Shown here: positions 44,969-53,968 of the stretch, piece by piece | How positions within the stretch are numbered: position 1 is the first letter of the stretch | Layout: each line of letters starts with the position of its first letter | Assembly: GCA_902788315.1 (NCBI GenBank) | Contig: CADAJS010000015.1 | Location: 1-64,000 of the forward strand | DNA: 64,000 bases | DNA from: an uncultured Bacteroidales bacterium | GTDB taxonomy: Bacteria > Bacteroidota > Bacteroidia > Bacteroidales > Bacteroidaceae | Reading direction: 5' to 3' | Position numbers and translations under genes: made by a program | The notes under the pieces: model-generated | Database searches by the model: none | What the model was told of the DNA's origin: nothing | The model's input: only the letters and a program-made list of their open reading frames with translations

Positions 44969-46045
44969 ATGAAACGACTTTTTACGGCACTCGCTCTTTT
45001 TCTTGTTACTTCGACAACCCTCATGGCACAGCCCAGCTTGCCCCTCACATACGCGCATCGTGGCTGCTGGCTCTCGGGCGACGTGCCAGAGAACAGCGTG
45101 GCGGCCGTGGAGATGGCACGCCGCTATGGCTATCCTGCCATCGAGTGTGACGTACATTTTACGAAGGACAGCGTGATGGTCATCATGCACGACTATAACA
45201 ATATGAAGCGCCTTATCCGGAAGCGGGAAGGATACGCACCCATCGACAGTGCCATGAAGACGACCGACATCACCTTTGCCGACCTTCGGCAGAACTATGT
45301 CCTGGCCAGCAAGAATCCTCATTACCGCACCCCGGTGCCCACACTGGTGGAGCTGCTCAAGGCCTGTAAGGAGAACGGCATCATTCCCATGCTCCACTGT
45401 AATCACCCCGAGGCATTCCCCGTGGCACAGCGTATGTTTGGCGACGACTGGGTTGCCTTCAGCGGGGTGGACTCTGCATTGCACGAGGCACGCCGCATCT
45501 CCAACTGTATGATTATGATGAGCCGCAGCCAGACATCGGCCGACTCCATCATCCACGACATGAAGGCGATGGGCGGACGAGTGGGGCTCTCAAGCATGAA
45601 CTACGAGATGTTCACGAAGGAGTTCACCGACTCCATCCGCCAGGCGGGCTTCGACCTTCAGTCGTCCATCTTCCCCACGCGCCCCGAGGCTACGTCCGTG
45701 GTGAACGGATCCTCCATCCTGCTCACCAACCGGGCCTATATGCCCAACCCGGCCAGGAAACCTTACACGTCCATGCGGGTGGGTAAACATCAGTTTATCA
45801 TTGGCGAAGGAACCACCATCCAGTCGCCCGACACCACCATGTATGGTGCCTGCGTCATGGAAATCACCTATTGTGGCACGCTAAACCTGATATTCAACGA
45901 GAAGGATACCTGCACGCTGACACGCAGCGAACTGGGCACTGACACCTACGGCGTGCGCCACTTCAGGAAGGCTCCCAAGGTGGAGATTATGTCCTTGGAA
46001 ACTTCGGAAATCAAGCAAGGCAGGCTTTATCTCTATCGCTTCTGA
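44969..46045 (+). CDS. glycerophosphodiester phosphodiesterase family protein
   Basis: A 358-residue exported protein (signal peptide ending TLMAQ). The N-terminal part has the GDPD signature: AHRGCW, PENSVAAVEMA, IECDVHFTKD and VIMHDYNN supply the catalytic His pair and metal-binding Glu/Asp. The barrel continues to about residue 250 with LSSMNYEMFTKEF. About 100 C-terminal residues form a beta-rich add-on (GEGTTIQSPDTTMYGACVME). It may cleave glycerophosphodiesters or a related diester in the periplasm. Its last 13 bases overlap the end of the convergent MBL-fold gene. Confidence 0.88.
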   Translation: MKRLFTALALFLVTSTTLMAQPSLPLTYAHRGCWLSGDVPENSVAAVEMARRYGYPAIECDVHFTKDSVMVIMHDYNNMKRLIRKREGYAPIDSAMKTTDITFADLRQNYVLASKNPHYRTPVPTLVELLKACKENGIIPMLHCNHPEAFPVAQRMFGDDWVAFSGVDSALHEARRISNCMIMMSRSQTSADSIIHDMKAMGGRVGLSSMNYEMFTKEFTDSIRQAGFDLQSSIFPTRPEATSVVNGSSILLTNRAYMPNPARKPYTSMRVGKHQFIIGEGTTIQSPDTTMYGACVMEITYCGTLNLIFNEKDTCTLTRSELGTDTYGVRHFRKAPKVEIMSLETSEIKQGRLYLYRF

Positions 46046-47340
46046 CCGCGACGCTCGGTCCGGAAACGCATCACACTGCGTACGGTCATGCTCTCGTCGG
46101 CCGCTGTGAGATAGCTGACGGAGAACTTGCTTCCGCCCCGCTCCACACAGAGCACCACGTGTCCGCCTTCGTAAGAGGCACGTTCCACGTCGTCGAGCCA
46201 CGGCTTTCCGGCATCCTCGGCACGCCGTTCGGCCGGCATGATACCGGGGCATATGATGCGCTCTCCGGGGTAGATACTGCGGTCGGAGAGACGTTCCATG
46301 ACGGGCGCCACGTTGTGCAGCTGATCCCACACGCAGGAGACGTACACCTGGGCCTGCAGTGCTCCCACCAGACGGGCGGGCATCGAATAGTGTCCGTGGT
46401 GGTTCACCTTGGCCACATTGACCGTCCCGCAGACGTCGGCCAACTGTTCCTCGATGACGGTCTTTGTGCCGTCGGCCAGCTTGATGTTGTCCGAGAAGTC
46501 GCCTGCCGTGAAGAGGCGGAAGTCGCCATACGTGAGAATCATGCCCAGGCTCATGCCGTTCTCGTTCAGCGTGGCGGGATTCTCTTTCTTGCGTTGTTCG
46601 TAGAGATCGATGATGCTGCCGTCTGGCGCGGCGATGCGTCCGTTGGCACAGATGTTGCGGATGGAGAAGTCGGGATACTTGTCTGGCTTCTTCAGCAGCG
46701 CCACCTGGTTTGTCTCGCCCACGCGGAATTTCTCGATCTGCATTCCCCGGTGTTCCTTCATGTAGCGATAAAACTGCTTCATGTGCTCCACATTGTCGGC
46801 ACTCTTCCGGTCGATGAGTGGAATGGGGTCGTCATAGTCGGGCCAGCAGCGGTCAAAAGCCTTGTGGAAGGTGAGTGTCTCGGCGGCCTGTGAGAATCCG
46901 CTCAAGGCATACGTCTGGCCGTCGCGCTCCACGGTGCCGGCATGGAAACGCTCGCATCCGCCGTGATCGCTATGGTAGTGGGAGAGCATCATGTAGTCCA
47001 CGTCGGTGCCGTTGGGGTTCACTCGTTCCACATAGCGGGCTATCCACTCGCCGGCATGACGTTCTGCGCTGGGCAGCACGGGCACCGCCAGCTTGCCACG
47101 TCCTATGGCATTGTGGTCGCCGCAGTCGAGCAGCATCGTCGTCCCGTCGGGCATGATGTAGAAGGCCGATTCGGCCACGCCTGTATAGATAAAATGGACT
47201 TGCAGCTGTCCGGGCTTCCATCCCGGCCAGGGGCGACCCACGAGTTTGTCCTTTGTCCCTCTGGCAAATGCAGTCTGCCAGTCAATCATGCATGCTGCGC
47301 CGGCCAGGGCCGATGTGCGCAGGAAATCACGTCTGTTCAT
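46033..47340 (-). CDS. Tat-exported MBL-fold hydrolase
   Basis: A 435-residue metallo-beta-lactamase-fold protein. The N-terminus (NRRDFLRTSALAGAACM) looks like a Tat signal, so it is probably exported folded. Metal ligands are visible in HYHSDHGG (His121, His123, Asp125, His126), HHGHYSMP and FTAGDFSD. The fold is closest to the ComEC/Rec2-like branch (FIYTGVAESAFYIMPDG, LLDCGDHNA) but has no membrane part. The substrate is unknown. Its promoter is at 47376-47383. Confidence 0.82.
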   Translation of the reverse strand: MNRRDFLRTSALAGAACMIDWQTAFARGTKDKLVGRPWPGWKPGQLQVHFIYTGVAESAFYIMPDGTTMLLDCGDHNAIGRGKLAVPVLPSAERHAGEWIARYVERVNPNGTDVDYMMLSHYHSDHGGCERFHAGTVERDGQTYALSGFSQAAETLTFHKAFDRCWPDYDDPIPLIDRKSADNVEHMKQFYRYMKEHRGMQIEKFRVGETNQVALLKKPDKYPDFSIRNICANGRIAAPDGSIIDLYEQRKKENPATLNENGMSLGMILTYGDFRLFTAGDFSDNIKLADGTKTVIEEQLADVCGTVNVAKVNHHGHYSMPARLVGALQAQVYVSCVWDQLHNVAPVMERLSDRSIYPGERIICPGIMPAERRAEDAGKPWLDDVERASYEGGHVVLCVERGGSKFSVSYLTAADESMTVRSVMRFRTERRGQKR

Positions 47341-47375
47341 ATGTCGAGCTTAGTTTGGTTTGCCGTTTCCTTTTG

Positions 47376-47383
47376 CAAATATA
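47376..47383 (-). promoter_or_regulatory. MBL-fold gene promoter -7 box
   Basis: Minus-strand TATATTTG, 36 bases before the start at 47340. The rest of the 298-base gap holds only the repeat array at 47472-47559. Confidence 0.55.
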
Positions 47384-47471
47384 CGGAAAAAATCCGGCAT
47401 GGCCATCTTTGGAGTGGGGTTTTTTTTAACGCTGCGCGGGCTGGAAAACATAGCTGCGTGTAGCGGGAGGC

Positions 47472-47559
47472 GATGGAACGTGCTCCTCTTCGGGATGGAA
47501 CGTGCTCCTCTTCGGGATGGAACGTGCTCCTCTTCGGGATGGAACGTGCTCCTCCTCGG
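47472..47559. repeat. 22-base tandem repeat x4 with the GATGGAACGTG core
   Basis: Units start at 47472, 47494, 47516 and 47538; the first three are identical and the fourth differs by one base. The core GATGGAACGTG is shared with the inverted repeat at 18091-18136, so this is a dispersed family. Confidence 0.95.
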
Positions 47560-47638
47560 GGCGTGGTGTGACTCGCCTTCGGTGTAATCAGAAATTATAT
47601 GTCATGGAGGCGAGAAGTAGTGGCTGTGAGAATGGGGG

Positions 47639-48658
47639 TTACCGAGCCTGGTGGAGCACCTGGCGGGCGGTTTCGATAAGCGTGTCGCGGCCTCGGGCTA
47701 CGTCAGCCGAGTCGAGGGTGCAGGGAATGTCTGGCTGGATGCCGAACTCGATTTGCTGCATCTCGGCGTCATACATCACGCAGGCGCTGTAGCGCACGAG
47801 CCATCCGCTGGGCAGCTCGCTGCTGAACGGCATGCCCGAGCCGCCGCCGGTCTGGTCGCCGAGCGTCTGTACCAGGGGACATTGCTGCATGTTGCGCACG
47901 AAGGTGTTCGTGGCACTATAGCATTCCCGGTTCGTGAGTACGATGGCAGGCTTCTGCCAGCGCACTCGACCGCTGGGTTCCAGATACTCTGCCATGGGCT
48001 TGCTCAGGTCGCTGTGGCCCTTGCCGCGCTTGTGGCTGATGTAGCCCACGAGGCGCCGCTCGTTGGTGAACCGGCTGCTGAAGCGCTCGGCTGTCGTGAG
48101 CATGCCGCCGCCGTTGCCACGTACGTCGATGATCAGACCGTCGCAGAGGCGCAGGGCGTAGAGCACGTCGTCCAGATTTCCCTCGCCCAATCCGGCAGAG
48201 AAATCGTCGTACACCAGATAGCCGATGTTGTCGTCCAGAATGCGGTAGCGCAGGCCTGCGGCGATGCGATAGTCGGTGCCCAGATAGGTCTCGCGCAGTT
48301 CGTGGTCGAGCTGGGCGGGATAGTCGTCCTTCCACGACCAGTTGCGCCCCACGTCGGCGCTGCTGTATAGATTCACGTGCCCGTCGCGCAGTTCGGCAAG
48401 CATGTCGCTGAGTACTTCGAAGAGCTGGAGTCGCGACATCTGGTCGCTGAGGCGGCTGCGGTACTTGTGGTGCACGGCGTTCCAGTCGAGACCGATTGCC
48501 TGAGCCTTGTAGTCGAGGAAGCAGTAGCGTTCGTCGATGATTTGCCAGAGAGCGTCCAGATTGCCCTCGGGCGTGTCCTTGAATTCCTCTTCCTGCACGC
48601 AGGAGAGGGCTGTGAACAGCAGGCCTGCGAGGGCCAGCAGATGGAATAGTCTCGTCAT
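47639..48658 (-). CDS. S41-family (C-terminal-processing-like) peptidase, lipoprotein
   Basis: A 339-residue lipoprotein (lipobox TALSC, Cys20). The S41 core is present: LRDGHVNLY near 91, IGYLVYDDF, LIIDVRGNGGG near 175-185 and the catalytic Ser248 in NRECYSATNTF. QTGGGSGMPF follows. Unlike bacterial Ctp/Prc there is no clear PDZ domain, so this is the short tricorn-core form common in Bacteroidota. It overlaps the DUF3316-like gene by four bases (ATGA), so it is translationally coupled to it. Confidence 0.9.
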   Translation of the reverse strand: MTRLFHLLALAGLLFTALSCVQEEEFKDTPEGNLDALWQIIDERYCFLDYKAQAIGLDWNAVHHKYRSRLSDQMSRLQLFEVLSDMLAELRDGHVNLYSSADVGRNWSWKDDYPAQLDHELRETYLGTDYRIAAGLRYRILDDNIGYLVYDDFSAGLGEGNLDDVLYALRLCDGLIIDVRGNGGGMLTTAERFSSRFTNERRLVGYISHKRGKGHSDLSKPMAEYLEPSGRVRWQKPAIVLTNRECYSATNTFVRNMQQCPLVQTLGDQTGGGSGMPFSSELPSGWLVRYSACVMYDAEMQQIEFGIQPDIPCTLDSADVARGRDTLIETARQVLHQAR

Positions 48659-49488
48659 AGGTCACCTCCTTCCTCCCGCTCGGCTTTCTTCAGCAGCCTG
48701 AAGTGTCGCACCACGCCCACCATCAGCTGCCGGCTGATGTCGTGCACCTTGATGTGGTTCACATGGCTCTGGCGGATGTCGTCCAGATAGGCGAGGCGCA
48801 GGGTGTAGCGTCGCATGGGGATATCGATGGCGACCGTCTGCCACAGGCTGAGGGCGTTGACGGGACATGTGGGCACCACGTTGTGGTCGCGGCTGCCCTG
48901 GGAGATCTCATAGTAGCTCTGGCCGTAGGCCGGGGAGAACATCAGTCCGGCGAGCGGCAGGCGTGCCTGGTAGCGCAGGACGAGCGGCAGGCGGCGGAGA
49001 TGCAGGGTATAGCGCAGGGCGGCCGAGGCAGAGACGTCGGCGTTCAGACGGGCCTGGGCGGGATTGTTGCGGTTGCGGTCGTTGTAGAGAAAGCCGATGT
49101 CGGTCCCCACCATGCCACCGGCCATCAGCTGGAGGCCGTGGGCCAGGTGCCAGTGGTAGTGCCATCCGGCATCGTAACCCAGCCGTCCACCCCAGTCACA
49201 GGCCGTCGATGGGCGGTTCTCGGTGTAGGACAGTGCGCCTTGCAGGAAGCTCTGGAACGAGAGGCGCCCCCCGGCACGGCGGGTCAGATGGAGCGTCTCG
49301 CGCAGGAATGACAGCTGCGGCCCCCGATAGTCGAGCGGCGAGAGGTAGGTGTCCTGCTGGCGTGAGATGCCCGCTCCCACCAGGGTGGCCACCAGGGTGG
49401 TGCCGTCTGGCGTGCGGGATGCAGTCGGCGTCTGCCCCCAGAGCAGGGTGGGCAGCATACATATTATATATAGCAGCGTGTGGCGCAT
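48655..49488 (-). CDS. DUF3316-like outer-membrane protein
   Basis: A 277-residue exported protein (MRHTLLYIICMLPTLLWGQ as signal). It has beta-barrel-like strands (LQLMAGGMVGTDIGFLYN, ALRYTLHLRRLPLVLRYQ, YTLRLAYLDDIRQSHVNH). The family name rests on my recognition of the overall pattern and is not certain. I chose the ATG at 49488 because the 24 upstream bases from 49512 add only a charged stub before the signal peptide. It sits 51 bases after parC from this start and is coupled to the S41 gene. Confidence 0.7.
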   Translation of the reverse strand: MRHTLLYIICMLPTLLWGQTPTASRTPDGTTLVATLVGAGISRQQDTYLSPLDYRGPQLSFLRETLHLTRRAGGRLSFQSFLQGALSYTENRPSTACDWGGRLGYDAGWHYHWHLAHGLQLMAGGMVGTDIGFLYNDRNRNNPAQARLNADVSASAALRYTLHLRRLPLVLRYQARLPLAGLMFSPAYGQSYYEISQGSRDHNVVPTCPVNALSLWQTVAIDIPMRRYTLRLAYLDDIRQSHVNHIKVHDISRQLMVGVVRHFRLLKKAEREEGGDL

Positions 49489-49539
49489 AGGCTTCTGTGC
49501 AGTGGGCCTCAATGGGTGAGGGCGGTGATGGGGGAGGTG

Positions 49540-52224
49540 TCAGTCGAAGAGGTGAAGCTGGCCGTTCATCTCGTCGGCCACGTCCTGCTGGCTCTTCTCC
49601 TTCGGCTCTTGAATGTCGGTCGGCTCGTCGTCGAGCGGAGCCTCGTCTGTGATTTCGGATTCCTCGATGAGCTGCTCGGCTTCCGGTTCCGGCTGGCGGA
49701 GGGGTTCCAGTTCCTCCACACTGGCCACGTTGAGCGTGGTGACACGCTTTCCACGTGCCTTGGCGCTCTTCACTCCGATGAACGACTCGGCATCCAGCTC
49801 GATGGGTTCGCGATAGTCGTCGGTGCCGCCCATCGTCACCAGCAGGCGCGGGTAGGGCGTGTCGGTAAGCACGGCCAGCTTGTTCGCGGCATTCTCGCCC
49901 AGGAAGGTCTGGTGGCGTGCCGTGGCCTCCAGCGGGAAGCGCTTCACGTAGAGGAACCCGTTCTGGTCGGCATCGAAGAGGGCTGCGGTCCACACCTTGT
50001 TGGCATTGTACTTCTCGATGCGCAGGATGTTGTCCTCATAATGGTTGTTCGTGTCGAAGTTGGTGACGTAATACTCGCCGCTGGGCAGGATGACGAGAAT
50101 CTGATCGCCATTGTTGAATTCGCCCAGATAGGTGCCCTGTTCGTCGTAGTTCAGTCGCTTTACGTCCTGGTCGAACCACACCTTGCGTCCGCCCAGTGTC
50201 GATCCGCCGTGGCTCTTCAGCGTCACGCGGGCCACGTCGATCTTCGTCAGGATGTTGCCGATGCTGCCCCGGCCCTTGATAATCTGCTCGCTGAAGTCCT
50301 TGTCGAAGAAGGCTCGCTTCATCTTCGGGTTGGGCTTGAAGATTACCTTGACGACTTCGGCTTCGCCGTTGGGGTTGGCCGTAAAGTAGAGCACGCGGCT
50401 TCCGGGCTTGCCCTGCGTGAGGTCATATTCGCGGTCGCGTGTGATGCTGGTCACGTTGAAGCGCTTTATATAGCAGGTGCCGGACTTTCCGTCGCGATAG
50501 ATCACATTGTAGATGGTGCGGGCGTCGTTCTTCTTGAAGACGGCGATGTGGATCAGCTCGGCTTTCTTCTTCTCGGCTTTCGAACGCTCGGTTTCGCCCA
50601 CGAAGAGCTTGTCGGCGATGTGTACCACCTTATACGTGCCGTCCTTGTAGAAGAGGATGACGTCGTCGATGTCCGAACAGTTGCTCACGAACTCGTCCTT
50701 CTTCAGCGAGGTGCCGATGAAGCCCTCCTCGCGGTTCACGTACAGCTTCTGGTTGGCCTCGACCACCTTGGCTGCCGTGATGGTGTCGAAGTTCTTTATC
50801 TCGGTCAGGCGCGGATGGTCCTTGCCGTATTTCTCCTTGATAAAGCGGAACCAGTCGCTGGTCACCTCCACCATGTTGTTCAGCTCGCGGTCGATCTGCT
50901 CTATCTCCTCCTTGATGCGGGCGATGAGCTCGTCGGCCTTGTCCTTGTTGAACTTCAGGATGCGGGCCATCTTGATTTCCATGAGGCGCAGGATGTCTTC
51001 CTTCGTCACCTCTCGTATCATCTTGGGATACCATGGGGTGAGTCGTTCGTCGATCCACAGACAGGCCTCGTCCATCGACTTGGCATTCTCGAACTGACGG
51101 TCCTTGTAGATGCGCTCCTCGATGAAGATACGCTCCAGCGAGGCGAAGTGCAGGCTCTCCATCAGCTCGCCCTTGCGGATGAGGCGCTCTTTCCTGAGCA
51201 GCTCCAGCGTGGTATCGACATTTCGCTTGAGCACCTCGCTCACGGTGAGGAAACAGGGCTTGCGGTCGTCGATGACGCAGCAGTTGGGCGAGATGCTGAC
51301 CTCGCAGTCGGTACAGGCATACAGCGCGTCGATGGTCTTGTCGCTCGACGCTCCGGGCATCAGGTGGATGAGAATCTCCACGTTGGCTGCCGTCATGTCC
51401 TCCACCTTGCGCACCTTGATCTTCCCCTTCTCGGCTGCCTTCAGGATGCTGTCGATGAACGTGCTGGGCTTGCTCGCCGTGCCGGTGGTCTTGCCAAAAG
51501 GAATCTCGGTGATGGCCAGCGTCTTGTTGTCGCGCTTCTCTATCTTGGCACGTACGCGGACCACGCCGCCTCGCTGCCCGTCGTTGTACTTCGAGACGTC
51601 GATGCTGCCGCCCGTCGGGAAGTCGGGGTACAGATGGAACTCTTCGCCGTGCAGGTAGCTGACGGCTGCGTCGCATATCTCGTTCAGGTTGTGCGGCAGA
51701 ATCTTGCAACTCAGGCCCACGGCGATGCCCTCGGCTCCCTGGGCCAGCAGCAGCGGGAACTTCACGGGCAGGGCCACCGGTTCCTTGTTGCGTCCGTCGT
51801 AGGAAAGCTTCCACTCCGTGGTCTTCGGGTTGAACACCACGTCGAGGGCAAACTTCGACAGGCGCGCCTCGATGTATCGTCCGGCAGCGGCATCGTCACC
51901 GGTGAGGATGTTGCCCCAGTTGCCCTGGCAGTCCACCAGCAGTTCCTTTTGTCCCAGCTGCACCAGGGCGTCCTTGATCGAGGCATCGCCGTGGGGGTGG
52001 AACTGCATCGTGTGGCCCACGATGTTCGCTACCTTGTTGTACCGTCCGTCGTCCATGCGCTTCATCGAGTGCATGATACGTCGCTGCACCGGTTTGAAGC
52101 CGTCGCCGATGTGCGGCACGGCGCGTTCCAAAATTACGTATGAGGCATAATCCAAGAACCAGTTCTGATACATCTGGTTCAGGTGGTGTGTCAGTCCTTC
52201 AATCTGCGTTACGTTGTCAGTCAT
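49540..52224 (-). CDS. parC: DNA topoisomerase IV / gyrase-type subunit A
   Basis: An 894-residue type IIA topoisomerase A subunit that cuts and rejoins both DNA strands together with ParE. The winged-helix region is at the N-terminus (YVILERAVPHIGDGFKPVQR), and the quinolone region is HPHGDASIKDALVQL near 78-90. The catalytic Tyr117 is in AAAGRYIEARLS. The C-terminal part (from about 550) is a degenerate beta-pinwheel, and an acidic tail (about 840-894) follows. The lack of a GyrA box, and the divergence from GyrA, favours ParC. ParE is not adjacent in the window. The promoter at 52252-52283 is a full consensus. Confidence 0.9.
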   Translation of the reverse strand: MTDNVTQIEGLTHHLNQMYQNWFLDYASYVILERAVPHIGDGFKPVQRRIMHSMKRMDDGRYNKVANIVGHTMQFHPHGDASIKDALVQLGQKELLVDCQGNWGNILTGDDAAAGRYIEARLSKFALDVVFNPKTTEWKLSYDGRNKEPVALPVKFPLLLAQGAEGIAVGLSCKILPHNLNEICDAAVSYLHGEEFHLYPDFPTGGSIDVSKYNDGQRGGVVRVRAKIEKRDNKTLAITEIPFGKTTGTASKPSTFIDSILKAAEKGKIKVRKVEDMTAANVEILIHLMPGASSDKTIDALYACTDCEVSISPNCCVIDDRKPCFLTVSEVLKRNVDTTLELLRKERLIRKGELMESLHFASLERIFIEERIYKDRQFENAKSMDEACLWIDERLTPWYPKMIREVTKEDILRLMEIKMARILKFNKDKADELIARIKEEIEQIDRELNNMVEVTSDWFRFIKEKYGKDHPRLTEIKNFDTITAAKVVEANQKLYVNREEGFIGTSLKKDEFVSNCSDIDDVILFYKDGTYKVVHIADKLFVGETERSKAEKKKAELIHIAVFKKNDARTIYNVIYRDGKSGTCYIKRFNVTSITRDREYDLTQGKPGSRVLYFTANPNGEAEVVKVIFKPNPKMKRAFFDKDFSEQIIKGRGSIGNILTKIDVARVTLKSHGGSTLGGRKVWFDQDVKRLNYDEQGTYLGEFNNGDQILVILPSGEYYVTNFDTNNHYEDNILRIEKYNANKVWTAALFDADQNGFLYVKRFPLEATARHQTFLGENAANKLAVLTDTPYPRLLVTMGGTDDYREPIELDAESFIGVKSAKARGKRVTTLNVASVEELEPLRQPEPEAEQLIEESEITDEAPLDDEPTDIQEPKEKSQQDVADEMNGQLHLFD

Positions 52225-52251
52225 CGCTTTCCCTTTTTCGCTTTTCGCCTA

Positions 52252-52283
52252 CAAAGTTACGGAAAGTCGAGAGAAAAGCCAAA
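52252..52283 (-). promoter_or_regulatory. parC promoter
   Basis: Minus-strand TTTG (52283-52280), 20 bases, TAACTTTG (52259-52252), then a leader of about 20 bases. Confidence 0.8.
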
Positions 52284-52379
52284 TTTATTTGAACTTTTCC
52301 GAGACAGAGTAAGTTCGGCGAAGCCAGCGTTCTTGCAAAAGCAAGCAGGGGTCGAGTTACATAACGTGCCGCGCAGCGC

Positions 52380-52419
52380 TTTATCACGCGTGATAAAAAG
52401 GTTTATCACACGTGATAAA
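52380..52419. promoter_or_regulatory. two palindromes spaced two helical turns apart, operator-like
   Basis: TTTATCACGCGTGATAAA (52380-52397) is a perfect 18-base palindrome; TTTATCACACGTGATAAA (52402-52419) matches it with one change. Centres are 22 bases apart. The gap between the gene ends on either side (parC start and the 322-residue gene's stop) holds nothing else apart from the parC promoter and a small hairpin, CTTGC-AAAA-GCAAG. Confidence 0.6.
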
Positions 52420-52504
52420 GTCCCCAGGAACACGTCATGGGAAATAATGGCGAGTTAAGAGCTCCCGAAACTTAAGTAACATTAGAATAACTCCCCCCTT
52501 CCTG

Positions 52505-53473
52505 TCAAAAAGGAGGGTTGTCGTAATCGATGCCATAAGACATTGTGCTTGACTTGCCAGGTTCAGGCATCACTGACTCTGTGGATTCGCCATATGGTTT
52601 CCCCCTATATCCTTTCCGGGGAAGTAAAATGGACTCGAAATCTGGGTCGGATGGCTGTTTGTATTTCTCGTCCAGAGCGAGATAAGAATACTTGTATGCT
52701 ATTCTTATCCGTGCTACAATAGAATTATATGAGTCAGTTACCTCAGCAAGTATGGTTTTGTATTCAGGGCTCCCAGATATGGCAACTTGCACTTCTTCAT
52801 CCCATTTCTCAAGCCAGTCAGCGGCTTGCCAGTTTAGTTTCCGCAGATAGTTATGCGCACGAGCTACATCCTTAAACATTATTGGGCTGATTATAATACG
52901 ACCCCAACTCGAGAAAGCATGTCTGTCATACACCCTATTTGGAATTTCGAGCCCCTCGATACAATACTTATGTACGATTCTGAAAAGGATGTCTTTGGCC
53001 TCTTCTTCTGAAATGGTCCCACCTGATTGATACAAAACCGACAAATAGTCTGCTGGCGTAAGTTTCTCTTTCTCTATGTGAAAACCCTTTTTGCCGGCAA
53101 GTCTCAGACAGATAAAGTAATAATCCTTTTCTACCGTGAACTCCTCCATGTGCTGTAATATGTACTTCTCAGGGAAGTAGCGGATTACAGGCCACGAGCA
53201 TTTGTATTCGTGATGCTTCTCCCATAGTTCTTTTATCCGTGGCTCAAAACTTTTATCCCAACAATCTACCAACTTCGAATATGCCCATTGCCTGTCCGCC
53301 TTACCCGATTCCAGGAATGCAGAAAGGATTTTCTTCTGATCTTTCCAATCCAGGTGTTCAAATCGTATCTGTATCTCCTTTCGTGCTTCGCAAACGTTGC
53401 CGCTTTCTTTGTCGGTGAAGTCTCTTATCAACTTTGAAATTGGCGTATTACGCCTTACTGTATTCAATATCAT
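52505..53473 (-). CDS. unrecognised 322-residue protein
   Basis: I do not recognise this protein. It is soluble, mostly helical and charged, with no signal peptide. HEAT/ARM-like helix pairs are possible in residues 30-120 (DQKKILSAFLESG, RQWAYSKLVDCWDKSF, PVIRYFPEKYILQHMEEF). The C-terminal 45 residues are low-complexity and rich in Ser, Pro and Asp. It follows a small membrane protein gene by 44 bases and probably shares its promoter at 53802-53833. Base composition is lower in GC than the housekeeping part, so it may already belong to the accessory segment. Confidence 0.65.
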   Translation of the reverse strand: MILNTVRRNTPISKLIRDFTDKESGNVCEARKEIQIRFEHLDWKDQKKILSAFLESGKADRQWAYSKLVDCWDKSFEPRIKELWEKHHEYKCSWPVIRYFPEKYILQHMEEFTVEKDYYFICLRLAGKKGFHIEKEKLTPADYLSVLYQSGGTISEEEAKDILFRIVHKYCIEGLEIPNRVYDRHAFSSWGRIIISPIMFKDVARAHNYLRKLNWQAADWLEKWDEEVQVAISGSPEYKTILAEVTDSYNSIVARIRIAYKYSYLALDEKYKQPSDPDFESILLPRKGYRGKPYGESTESVMPEPGKSSTMSYGIDYDNPPF

Positions 53474-53517
53474 GACTTGTGAGGGTTGAGTTTAACAAAC
53501 AGTTCTTCGACATCTGT

Positions 53518-53724
53518 TTACTGTTCTTCATCTTTCTCTTCTGTGTCCTCGCCGGTAAGGGCTTGATATACCAGCTTGTGTGCAGCTATAATGATAGCCC
53601 ATTCAATGAAGAATATGAACGCCCCGCCTGTGTCGGCAGCAGCAATGATTAGACAACCCAATCCAAATAGGAATGCGTCAAGTAAAAGGGTTAAGAACAA
53701 AGCGACATAACGGTTGAGTTTCAT
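53518..53724 (-). CDS. small membrane protein, two helices
   Basis: A 68-residue protein from the ATG at 53724 with two hydrophobic segments (YVALFLTLLLDAFLFGLGC and FIFFIEWAIIIAAHKLVYQA) and an acidic tail (EDTEEKDEEQ). An ATG at 53775 would add 17 residues. The family is unknown. It is cotranscribed with the downstream 322-residue gene. Confidence 0.55.
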   Translation of the reverse strand: MKLNRYVALFLTLLLDAFLFGLGCLIIAAADTGGAFIFFIEWAIIIAAHKLVYQALTGEDTEEKDEEQ

Positions 53725-53801
53725 ACGAATTGATATTAACTTGTTTAACAATAATAAGATTTGCAAGACACGCACATGTTTATTCTGTGCGTTTTCGGCG
53801 G

Positions 53802-53833
53802 CAAAGATATTAATTCTTCGCGGCCCTCACAAG
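53802..53833 (-). promoter_or_regulatory. promoter of the small membrane protein operon
   Basis: Minus-strand CTTG (53833-53830), 20 bases, TATCTTTG (53809-53802). It is back to back with the plus-strand box at 53906. Confidence 0.6.
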
Positions 53834-53905
53834 GAAAATCTTTCCACAAGGCTTGTGAAAAACAATATTTCAATATTTTACGCATTAGCATATTGAAATT
53901 ATTTG

Positions 53906-53913
53906 TATCTTTG
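53906..53913 (+). promoter_or_regulatory. promoter -7 box before the kinase remnant
   Basis: TATCTTTG, 55 bases before the remnant. No further consensus box is seen before the AT-rich genes that follow, so this may be the only promoter for them. Confidence 0.5.
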
Positions 53914-53968
53914 CAGACAAGAGTCAAGTTTTTGCTGAAAATGATTAAGTTGAAGATGAGAACATCAA

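Noticed and set aside
47360..47587. A 75-codon frame with repeated WNVLL units
   Set aside because: The repetition simply reflects the 22-base array being read in all frames; no start signal fits.
49480..52143. An 887-codon open frame antisense to parC
   Set aside because: It mirrors the parC frame over its whole length, has low-complexity composition (Val, Leu, Ala, His-rich), and no promoter. It is a shadow of GC-rich coding DNA.
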